DNA of 34,816 bases from Thermoplasmata archaeon (lineage in GTDB: Archaea > Thermoplasmatota > E2 > UBA202 > JdFR-43): the NCBI GenBank assembly GCA_021162815.1, contig JAGGXW010000021.1, positions 1 to 34,816 of the forward strand, in the 5' to 3' direction. Every line of letters begins with the position of its first letter. The stretch's first letter is position 1. A program made the translations under genes and the position numbers. Positions 27,332-34,816 of the stretch are shown in pieces. The notes beneath the pieces are model-generated. The model was given only the letters and a program-made list of their open reading frames with translations, was not told the origin of the DNA and did not search any database.

Positions 27332-28063
27332 CTATCTGCCAAGAGTCTCATCAAAGAAGGTTCCTATCACCCCACTCCTGCCAGATGTATTCTGGTGTGG
27401 AAGGAATGGATATATGGCCATTGCAAGATTATGAAGGGTCATTGATTGAAGTATGACTTTACCAGGTCCTTCAAGAATTGTGAGAAATAGTCCTTCGCCG
27501 CCAAAAAATATGGTTTTTATTCCCCTTACAGTTGTTATTTCATATTTTACTGACTCTTCCCATCCAACAACACTGCCTGTATCCACCTTTATTTTTTCTC
27601 CTTCCTTCAGCTCCATCTCCACAAAATCACCACATGCATGTATGAACGCCTTTCCATTGCCAGATAATCTTTCCAGTATGAAGCCTTCGCCTCCAAAAAA
27701 GATGGAGCCAAGTCTTTTCTGAAATGCCATGCTGAGTTCAACACCGTCCTCTGCACACAGAAATGCATCCTTCTGAACAATGAAGCTGCTTCCATTCAGT
27801 TCTATCTCCTTTATTTTCCCGGGGGCATTTCCTGCAAATCCCACATAACCCTTTCCATGCTCTGGATAAAATTCCGTCATGAAAAATGTCTCTCCCATGA
27901 GCTTCCTGCCTATCCCCTTCAGCAGGCCGCCTCTCGCCTTCGCCTCCATTTTTATGTTGTCGCTCATGTAAACCATGGAGCCTGCCTCTGCGTAAATTTT
28001 CTCCCCCTCATTCAAAAATAGAGTAACTATCTGAAGATTATCTCCTGTTATTTTATATTCCAT
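27332..28063 (-). CDS. AIM24/TIGR00266 family protein
   Basis: MEYKITGDNLQIVTLFLNEGEKIYAEAGSMVYMSDNIKMEAKARGGLLKGIGRKLMGETFFMTEF; start moved to ATG 28063. Confidence 0.88.
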   Translation of the reverse strand: MEYKITGDNLQIVTLFLNEGEKIYAEAGSMVYMSDNIKMEAKARGGLLKGIGRKLMGETFFMTEFYPEHGKGYVGFAGNAPGKIKEIELNGSSFIVQKDAFLCAEDGVELSMAFQKRLGSIFFGGEGFILERLSGNGKAFIHACGDFVEMELKEGEKIKVDTGSVVGWEESVKYEITTVRGIKTIFFGGEGLFLTILEGPGKVILQSMTLHNLAMAIYPFLPHQNTSGRSGVIGTFFDETLGR

Positions 28064-28202
28064 GATAATATAGATTGGATAAAATATAATGTTTTTCATT
28101 TTTGTATCTTTCCATCGACAAAGTGATTTCCGCAATATAAAAAACTCTGTGTTATTTCATCATCCATCCATAAAAATAAAATTTGTGGCAGTAATACAAA
28201 TC

Positions 28203-29174
28203 ATGGCAAGGATATTCATAACACGAAGATTGCCGGAAGAAGGGCTGAGAATGCTTGAAGGGCATGACATTGAAATTTACGAAGGTGATGCACCTCCATC
28301 AAAGGAGGAGATAATTGAGGGTGTCAGGAATAAAGATGCTCTCATATGCCTTTTAACAGATAAAATAGATTCTGAAGTTATGGATGCCTCTCCAAAATTG
28401 AAAATCATAGCCAACTATGCTGTGGGATATGACAACATAGATATCAGAGAGGCAACGAAAAGAGGGATAGTGGTTACAAACACTCCCGGAGTGCTTACGG
28501 AGACTGTTGCGGATCTGGCATGGGCCTTGATAATGTCGATTGCAAGGAGAATCGTTGAAGGAGATGAGTTTATGAGGGAGGGTAAATTCAAAGGATGGGC
28601 CCCAATGCTCATGCTTGGTGGTGACATATATGGAAAAACTCTCGGCATAATAGGAGCAGGAAGAATAGGAAGGGCTGTCGCAAAAAGGGCAAGGGGTTTT
28701 GACATGAAAATTCTTTATTACAGCAGAAAAAGGAATGAGGAAATGGAAAGCTACGGAGGAAAATTTGTTGATATGGAAACACTTCTAAAAAAAGCAGATT
28801 TTGTAACATTGCATGTTCCTCTGACGGAAGAAACATATCACATGATAGGAGAAAGAGAGCTTAAAATGATGAAGAAAACAGCCTATCTGATAAATACAGC
28901 CAGAGGAAAGTGCGTTGATGAGGATGCATTATACAGGGCTCTTGCAAACAGGGAAATTGCAGGCGCCGCCTTAGATGTTTTTGAAAACGAGCCAAGCGTT
29001 CATGAAGGGCTGCTCAGGTTAAAGAATGTTGTTTTAACGCCCCACATAGGCTCTGCTTCCTATGAAACAAGGAGCAGAATGGCTGTGATGGTGGTAGAGG
29101 ATGTTCTCGCCGTTTTGAATGGACAAAAGCCCAAAAACTGCGTGAACCCGGAAGTGTATGGTGATATTTCATGA
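28203..29174 (+). CDS. D-isomer specific 2-hydroxyacid dehydrogenase (glyoxylate reductase-like)
   Basis: MARIFITRRLPEEGLRML; GKTLGIIGAGRIGRAVAKRARGFDMKILYYSR; INTARGKCVDEDAL; LTPHIGSAS; start moved to ATG 28203. Confidence 0.9.
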   Translation: MARIFITRRLPEEGLRMLEGHDIEIYEGDAPPSKEEIIEGVRNKDALICLLTDKIDSEVMDASPKLKIIANYAVGYDNIDIREATKRGIVVTNTPGVLTETVADLAWALIMSIARRIVEGDEFMREGKFKGWAPMLMLGGDIYGKTLGIIGAGRIGRAVAKRARGFDMKILYYSRKRNEEMESYGGKFVDMETLLKKADFVTLHVPLTEETYHMIGERELKMMKKTAYLINTARGKCVDEDALYRALANREIAGAALDVFENEPSVHEGLLRLKNVVLTPHIGSASYETRSRMAVMVVEDVLAVLNGQKPKNCVNPEVYGDIS

Positions 29175-30247
29175 AATGGATATATGCAGTTATTGCCATA
29201 TTCCTCACAGGATGCATTCTCATGCCTGATATAACAAGGGAGGGATTCACTGAAAAGGATTTGATTGCACCACATCCATGGCATGGTTATCTGGATACAA
29301 AGCCATATGGAAAGGATAGCTTTATCCATTACGGGAGATATGACATAAAATGGAGTATTGGAAAACTTTATCCGGGATATAATGGAGTGGTGAAAATAGA
29401 TATTGCAAATATTGGAAGCACCGATATTTTCATTTACAACATTGATATGAAGGTGGATGGAAAATCAAACATGTGGCTTGATGATAATAATCACGGGTTA
29501 TATGTGAATAGGGGAGAGACAAAAACATTTTATGTCTCTTTTAAATGCCCCTCGGCAGGAAAGCATAACTATAGCATAGGAGTATACTACATGGCGAGAA
29601 AATTTTTATGGTATGACTGCGGCTCATATTACACTGGCACATATATTCTCAACATATCCCATTACGGGAATAAAATAAACTACAGATATATCAAGAATTA
29701 TTATGTTTATTTCGATAAGATAAACAAGCTGGTAAACACAATTGACCCAACGGTCATGAATAAGGAGGCGATAGCAACGGCAGGATATGGAAGTGACTAC
29801 AACATCGCCAAAGTATGTGCCATCTTCAATTACGTTCTAAACAACATGCAGTACAAAAACGACACAGATGGTGACATATGGAACAGCCCATCCACAGCCC
29901 TGCTGGAAGGAGGAGACTGCGAAGAATTTGCCATGACCATGGCAGCCATGACGGAGGCGGCGGGAGGCACCACAAGGGTGTATCTGACAGATAATCATGC
30001 GTTTGCCGCCATTTATATAGGAAAGGATTTGAATCTGCTGAACAGCATAGATTCCTTTTACCATGCCAATTTGAGTTATGCCCTCTTCAATGACAGTCTT
30101 GGCTACTGGATAGTTGCTGATCCATTATCCTCCTCTTACCTCGGTGGGCTTCCTGTAGGAGGATTTGCATATGGTAAAGATGGGAAGACATATAAGTGGA
30201 GCATCTCGACAAATGAACTTTATTCAATAGATGTAATGAAGGATTGA
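29171..30247 (+). CDS. Transglutaminase-like (papain fold) predicted lipoprotein
   Basis: Lipobox-like FLTGC; GGDCEEFAMTMAAMTEAAG...DNHAFAAIYI triad context; ATGA overlap with the upstream gene. Confidence 0.82.
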   Translation: MKWIYAVIAIFLTGCILMPDITREGFTEKDLIAPHPWHGYLDTKPYGKDSFIHYGRYDIKWSIGKLYPGYNGVVKIDIANIGSTDIFIYNIDMKVDGKSNMWLDDNNHGLYVNRGETKTFYVSFKCPSAGKHNYSIGVYYMARKFLWYDCGSYYTGTYILNISHYGNKINYRYIKNYYVYFDKINKLVNTIDPTVMNKEAIATAGYGSDYNIAKVCAIFNYVLNNMQYKNDTDGDIWNSPSTALLEGGDCEEFAMTMAAMTEAAGGTTRVYLTDNHAFAAIYIGKDLNLLNSIDSFYHANLSYALFNDSLGYWIVADPLSSSYLGGLPVGGFAYGKDGKTYKWSISTNELYSIDVMKD

Positions 30248-30323
30248 TGCCATGACAACATTAATAAAATGGATGTGCATATATAAAAACAATATTTAGA
30301 TGCAACCTAAAAAGGTGGAAAAT

Positions 30324-31601
30324 ATGGAAAAGAAAAAGATATTCGTGTACACAAGCAGAACATGCATCAGAAGAAAACTTGATGCGAGGAGGATAGCTGA
30401 CTATTTCGCAGCCAACGGACATGAAATTATCTTTGATCCGAGAAAGGCGGATTACATAATACTTGTTACATGTTCTGATACAAATAGCAGAATGGAAATC
30501 TCTCTGAAATATGTTAAGAGATTCATGAAGTATAAAGGAGAGTTGATTGTTGCTGGCTGTCTTCCTGGAATAGACCCGGATAAGCTTGAAGAGATATTTC
30601 ATGGAAAAACCGTTGTTACGGAACACCTGCACAAAATAGATGAGTATTTCCCGGAGCATAAGATAAAGTTCAATCAGATTCCTGATGCCAACATCCCATG
30701 GCAGAATATAGATGAAAGCAGACCATACTGGGCATTGCTCAATTTGATGAAAAAATCAAAGACTGTTAGAAGTACTTACAAAAAAATGCTGAAATTAATA
30801 AGAAACAGCGCCTTGTGGAAAACAGCAGTTACAACATGGTATGGAACCTTTGCAGAAAACCCCTATATAATAAGAACATCATGGGGATGCACCGGGAACT
30901 GTGCATACTGCGCCATTAAAAAGGCCATAGGAAGATTGAGGAGTAAACCGATTGAGGTAATATTGTATGAGTTCAAACAAGGACTGAAAAAGGGATACAA
31001 ATATTTCATATTTGATGCTGATGACATAGGAGGATATGGAATCGATATAGGGGAAAATCTTCCAAGGCTCCTGGATGCAATAACCAGTGTTCCAGGAGAT
31101 TACACCATGGATGTACATTACATACACCCGGGATGGATTGTTAAATATGCAGATGAGCTTGTTGAAATACTGAAAAGAGGAAAAATAAAGAGAATTGGTT
31201 CTTCAATCCAGTCAGGCAATCCGAGGATTCTGAAGCTCATGCACAGATATTCAAATACAGATAAAATGAAAGAAGCATATAAAAGAATAAAGGAAGCATA
31301 TCCTCCCCTTATCATCGAAACAGAATCCATATGTGGATTTCCATCAGAAACATGGGATGAATTCATGGATACATTGAATTTCATAACGGAAGTGGGATTT
31401 GACTGGGGTGTAATATTTCCATTTTCAGAGAAGAGAGGTACAGAGGCGGAGAAAATAGAGCCAAAGGTTCCACAGGATGAGATAATGAGGAGAATGAAAT
31501 ATGCCAAGAAATTCCTCAGGAAGAATGGATATGATGTGAGATATGAACTCTATCTCAAAAGCCTTTCAGAGAATATACTGGTGTATAGTAAAATAAAGTA
31601 A
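30324..31601 (+). CDS. MiaB/RimO-like radical SAM protein, divergent, no TRAM domain apparent
   Basis: N-terminal Cys residues in TC(IRRKLD), TC(SDTN), GCLPGID; radical SAM GCTGNCAYC; start moved to ATG 30324 after aaaggtgg. Confidence 0.82.
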   Translation: MEKKKIFVYTSRTCIRRKLDARRIADYFAANGHEIIFDPRKADYIILVTCSDTNSRMEISLKYVKRFMKYKGELIVAGCLPGIDPDKLEEIFHGKTVVTEHLHKIDEYFPEHKIKFNQIPDANIPWQNIDESRPYWALLNLMKKSKTVRSTYKKMLKLIRNSALWKTAVTTWYGTFAENPYIIRTSWGCTGNCAYCAIKKAIGRLRSKPIEVILYEFKQGLKKGYKYFIFDADDIGGYGIDIGENLPRLLDAITSVPGDYTMDVHYIHPGWIVKYADELVEILKRGKIKRIGSSIQSGNPRILKLMHRYSNTDKMKEAYKRIKEAYPPLIIETESICGFPSETWDEFMDTLNFITEVGFDWGVIFPFSEKRGTEAEKIEPKVPQDEIMRRMKYAKKFLRKNGYDVRYELYLKSLSENILVYSKIK

Positions 31602-31676
31602 GCCAAACAAAAATATGATATGAAAAGAATTTGAATGCCCTTTAAATTAATGCAGTTCAAATAAGCAGGAAGAATA

Positions 31677-33995
31677 TTATATAAAAGATATAGAATCCAT
31701 GAACCATGATACAAAATATTGAAGCAATATTTTTAGAAAATATGATTCAAAGAGATTGGATATGGGTCCATGTAAACCAAGAGGTTGTGTATCCATTATT
31801 TTCTTTACTGCCACAATTCTGTCCACATATATTCTCTTGCTTGCATTTCCACATGATATCCATGCAATCTTATTACTCTTAGAAACGGTCAATGGAAACC
31901 TAAAAACATGATATTTTCCATCCATCAATCTGTAAACTTTCTGCTCCTTTTCTTTTCCTGGATAGATTCCCATTACAAAAGCAGTATCTGATGGTTTTGC
32001 ATTTTCCTTAATATCTGCCCTAACATATGCATAAAGACTCCAGTTGCCTGATGGCAGAAGATACATTGGAAGATTTATTGCCCATTCATTGCCAGAATAT
32101 ACAACCGCTCCATGATCAGATGCATTCATATCCTCAATAAAAGTGGCGCCACAGCAAATGGAAAAATCCATGTCCTGAAAATCAATCCATTTTCTTCCAA
32201 AAGCAATTCCCGGCGAGGGCGGCATGATGCGGGTTATGTTTATGGCATCCAGCAGGCAGGAAACCGGGAGATCTTCGGAATAGTATGTGATATTTGCTTC
32301 CCTTATATATCTTTCAAATCTGGCTTTTCTTTCAGGATTATCTCTCCATTCTTCCCCCCTTTCTTCAGCTTCATGTTTATAAAGATGTTTTCTAAGCAGA
32401 ATCACCATATCAACTCCGAGACGAACACTATGAATATGTTTTGAGTATATTCCATCAACACAACTATCGGCCTTTTCCATGAGTTCATCTGCTTTTTTAA
32501 TAAAATCAAGATTGAGATAATCTGCAGTTACAGGCTGTTTTATCATGAGAGAGCCATTTGATTCAGCAAATGATTGATGCAGGAGTTCTATATACTCCTT
32601 TATATATGGCGAGGCATTTCCATAGTAATAATCACAGAATTCATTTATGAGATTATGATAATCCTGCTCTGGATCCCATAGCAAACGGGATGCAACCCAT
32701 GCTCTCAGATATGCAAATTCAGCTCCCTGAGTATTGTATGCGCCCTCTCCAAAATAGGATTTTAAAGATTCAAGAGAGGAAAGATATTTTATATTCTCCA
32801 TCATGGGATATATAGTGGGCCATGGCTGAAGGTAATTCTGAAAATTGGTTATATAATCCCAGATTGCCAGAGAGGATGCTATCTCATTCCAGCCATTAAA
32901 GGCTTCCTGCTCCTTAAAATTATGTGTATCATTATATGGATAACCAAAATTTGCCTCTATGGGGGCAATCTCGATCATAACATAGGGCGGGATTTTCATA
33001 TCCAATGGAGGCATGAAACTCCACTGATATGCAAGGGTGCTTAGATGGGCAGATGGATAAACCTTCCTCACCCTATCCGTAACATTGATTACAAGATCAA
33101 CAATGGGCGCAGATAGCCTGCCGCCATGTTTTTCGGCAAATTTCAAGGATTCCTCATCCGGTTGCCATCCTCTGTCTTCCTGGGAGAAGGAATACCATGG
33201 CGATATGTCATTGGAGGCTATCTTATTTATGAAATAATCTGCTGCTTCCTTTCTCACCTCCTCGCTCATAGCAAGTACCTGTCCTCCATAATGGTATTCG
33301 GGAGATATTATTTCCTGAAAATTATGTCCTCCGTAAGGAGCATCTTTTGACCATGTATTTATTTCTGGAGGATAATCCATGTATTCCCTATGCGTTCCTC
33401 CTCTGCATCCATTCAGCAAATTGTGCTGCCTGTAATATGCGTCATCAGTGTCTCCACTAAAGATCTCTCTATACAGAAAACGAGGGTTCTGGATGTCATC
33501 TGTATGATTGACGGCAAGTAAATTGGTAGATGGAATAACCTCAAAATCGGGAGAGAGCCATCTCACACCCAGATAATGGTCAAGAAAGTAATAGACACCG
33601 TACAATGTTCCTCTGTCAATATTTCCGGCAATGTAAATATTGTCTCCATATGTTAAAATTTTAAACCCATCTGCAATAATGGAGTCAAATTCCATTTCAT
33701 TTTCTATTCTCCTTGTTAGGGGATTATTTTTTCCAATAACAATTAAATTTTTTTCATCACCGGGAGAGGTAATTACTCTGAAGGGTGCAGAGGAGATTTT
33801 CTCAAGATAAAATGCAAGTTCTTCAGCAGCATGTTTAATAATTTCACTTTCATTTGCACCATAAAAAATTGAATAATATGACTTTCCATTTAATGCTATG
33901 ATTATTTCATCATTTGCTGTGACATTTATAGGATAGAATGATGAGGTAAAGATTAACACAATTATGAAGATTGATAACAGAGATTTTCTCATCAA
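31677..33995 (-). CDS. Secreted DUF4838 (alpha-glucuronidase/GH67-like) protein
   Basis: Signal peptide; AEELAFYLEKISSAPFRVI...IVIGKNN...DGFKILTYGDNIYIAGNIDRGTLYGVYYFLDHYLGVRWLSPDFEVIP. Confidence 0.8.
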   Translation of the reverse strand: MMRKSLLSIFIIVLIFTSSFYPINVTANDEIIIALNGKSYYSIFYGANESEIIKHAAEELAFYLEKISSAPFRVITSPGDEKNLIVIGKNNPLTRRIENEMEFDSIIADGFKILTYGDNIYIAGNIDRGTLYGVYYFLDHYLGVRWLSPDFEVIPSTNLLAVNHTDDIQNPRFLYREIFSGDTDDAYYRQHNLLNGCRGGTHREYMDYPPEINTWSKDAPYGGHNFQEIISPEYHYGGQVLAMSEEVRKEAADYFINKIASNDISPWYSFSQEDRGWQPDEESLKFAEKHGGRLSAPIVDLVINVTDRVRKVYPSAHLSTLAYQWSFMPPLDMKIPPYVMIEIAPIEANFGYPYNDTHNFKEQEAFNGWNEIASSLAIWDYITNFQNYLQPWPTIYPMMENIKYLSSLESLKSYFGEGAYNTQGAEFAYLRAWVASRLLWDPEQDYHNLINEFCDYYYGNASPYIKEYIELLHQSFAESNGSLMIKQPVTADYLNLDFIKKADELMEKADSCVDGIYSKHIHSVRLGVDMVILLRKHLYKHEAEERGEEWRDNPERKARFERYIREANITYYSEDLPVSCLLDAINITRIMPPSPGIAFGRKWIDFQDMDFSICCGATFIEDMNASDHGAVVYSGNEWAINLPMYLLPSGNWSLYAYVRADIKENAKPSDTAFVMGIYPGKEKEQKVYRLMDGKYHVFRFPLTVSKSNKIAWISCGNASKRIYVDRIVAVKKIMDTQPLGLHGPISNLFESYFLKILLQYFVSWFMDSISFI

Positions 33996-34080
33996 ATTAT
34001 TAAAAAGCGAGGATATATATTGATTATTGTGAAAATAAATAATTAATGATAGAACATCAATCTTTCTTGCCTCATAATCT

Positions 34081-34254
34081 CTATCTATATTTCAAAATCA
34101 GGATAAAATAAATTATGGCCGCAAGTATAAAGCTGAATAAAAGTCCGAGCCATGGAGTTCCAGAAGCAAATGCCACTATCCATATAAACCATACAATAAT
34201 CATGCTGAGCAAAGCAATTAAAATCCATTTTTTAAGAGATATCTCCTCTTCCAT
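34081..34254 (-). CDS. 57-aa two-TM membrane protein
   Basis: Hand-translated MEEEISLKKWILIALLSMIIVWFIWIVAFASGTPWLGLLFSFILAAIIYFILILKYR*; below the ORF-track cut-off. Confidence 0.6.
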   Translation of the reverse strand: MEEEISLKKWILIALLSMIIVWFIWIVAFASGTPWLGLLFSFILAAIIYFILILKYR

Positions 34255-34309
34255 GCTTTCACCTATTTATTTTGCACAATATCATTAAATAAATTTTTTT
34301 CCATACTTT

Positions 34310-34816
34310 TTATCTTTCATACTCATATGGAAATAAACGGGGCATCCAGTCGAATTTGACACAAGGCTCAAAATCTAATCCATATCCGTGAATTGGTTTT
34401 GGTAAGGGCAATTTCCATGTGTCCCAATAATTTCTCAACCACAGAGTAATTGGTGCAGCAATAAAAGTTTCATCTTTTTCATTTTTTAAAAAATTATTTC
34501 TCAATATTGCATTCACAAAACAAAGGGTCATATTTATACCGCATCTGTTACCCTTAAAATTATTTTTTGATATCATGTTCAGAGCAGAGAAAATGGCAAT
34601 ATCCAATCCCTGCTTATTATTCTCAAAAGAATTTCTTCTTATAATATTCACAAATGAACTCCATATCAAGCATCCATCATAGGTGGAATTGGGGTTTGTC
34701 GAATAAATCAGAATGAATAAGGAAATTGCCATGTAGGTGTTTATGTTATGAACGATAGCCATGGCAATTATATGTTTCATTCTCATTGATTTTTTCCTGT
34801 ATCTTGTGAATAATAA
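34310..34816 (-). CDS. Right-handed beta-helix (NosD-like) protein, C-terminal part; 5' end off the window
   Basis: NSFENNKQGLDIAIFSALNMISKNNFKGNRCGINMTLCFVNAILRNNF...NYWDTW; frame is open to the right edge, so the annotated Met 34786 is probably internal. Confidence 0.65.
   Translation of the reverse strand, partial: LLFTRYRKKSMRMKHIIAMAIVHNINTYMAISLFILIYSTNPNSTYDGCLIWSSFVNIIRRNSFENNKQGLDIAIFSALNMISKNNFKGNRCGINMTLCFVNAILRNNFLKNEKDETFIAAPITLWLRNYWDTWKLPLPKPIHGYGLDFEPCVKFDWMPRLFPYEYER

Noticed and set aside
28126-28133. Extra ATTTCCGC octamer outside the element
   Set aside because: Single isolated copy consistent with chance; not linked to the 3.9-4.3 kb cluster.
1-34816. CRISPR array, rRNA or tRNA genes, IS200/605 TnpA/TnpB
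   Set aside because: No regularly spaced direct repeats of CRISPR type, no tRNA T-loop consensus and no transposase motifs seen on either strand.

Overview
AT-rich archaeal chromosomal window. The protein families are consistent with a Thermoplasmatota / Aciduliprofundum-like euryarchaeon, but that taxonomy is inferred from gene content and no search was run. Three zones are visible. (1) About 1-5.7 kb is accessory DNA that looks like an integrated plasmid or mobilome element. It has a tightly overlapping + strand operon (a 47-aa RHH-like protein missed by the ORF track, a wHTH-like protein, a zinc-ribbon SF3/D5-type helicase, small orphan proteins, a short serine recombinase). This is followed by a structured, repeat-rich ~440 bp non-coding region, a small divergent cassette with an RHH regulator, and an AbrB/RelE-ParE-type toxin-antitoxin pair. 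(2) About 5.8-15.6 kb holds a bPH-like membrane protein, an HD-domain protein, a secreted gingipain-like C25 protease, and a signalling cluster of three histidine kinases plus one DNA-binding response regulator. (3) About 15.6-34.8 kb is mostly archaeal core genes (PDO, RadB, DUF429, M50 site-2 protease, DUF373, NOG1-like GTPase, RibK, AIM24-like, D-2-hydroxyacid dehydrogenase), mixed with secreted or surface proteins (CrtC/AttH-like, 1296-aa CARDB protein, transglutaminase-like lipoprotein, DUF4838-like protein, beta-helix protein) and a divergent MiaB-like radical SAM enzyme. The most interesting signals are: the duplicated octamer/TATA/hairpin modules at 3.9-4.3 kb; inverted 9-bp iteron-like repeats inside the 3' end of the helicase gene; an HTH-RibK fusion apparently split by one in-frame stop codon, with an unexplained RibK C-terminal extension; and the divergent MiaB-like enzyme without an evident TRAM domain.
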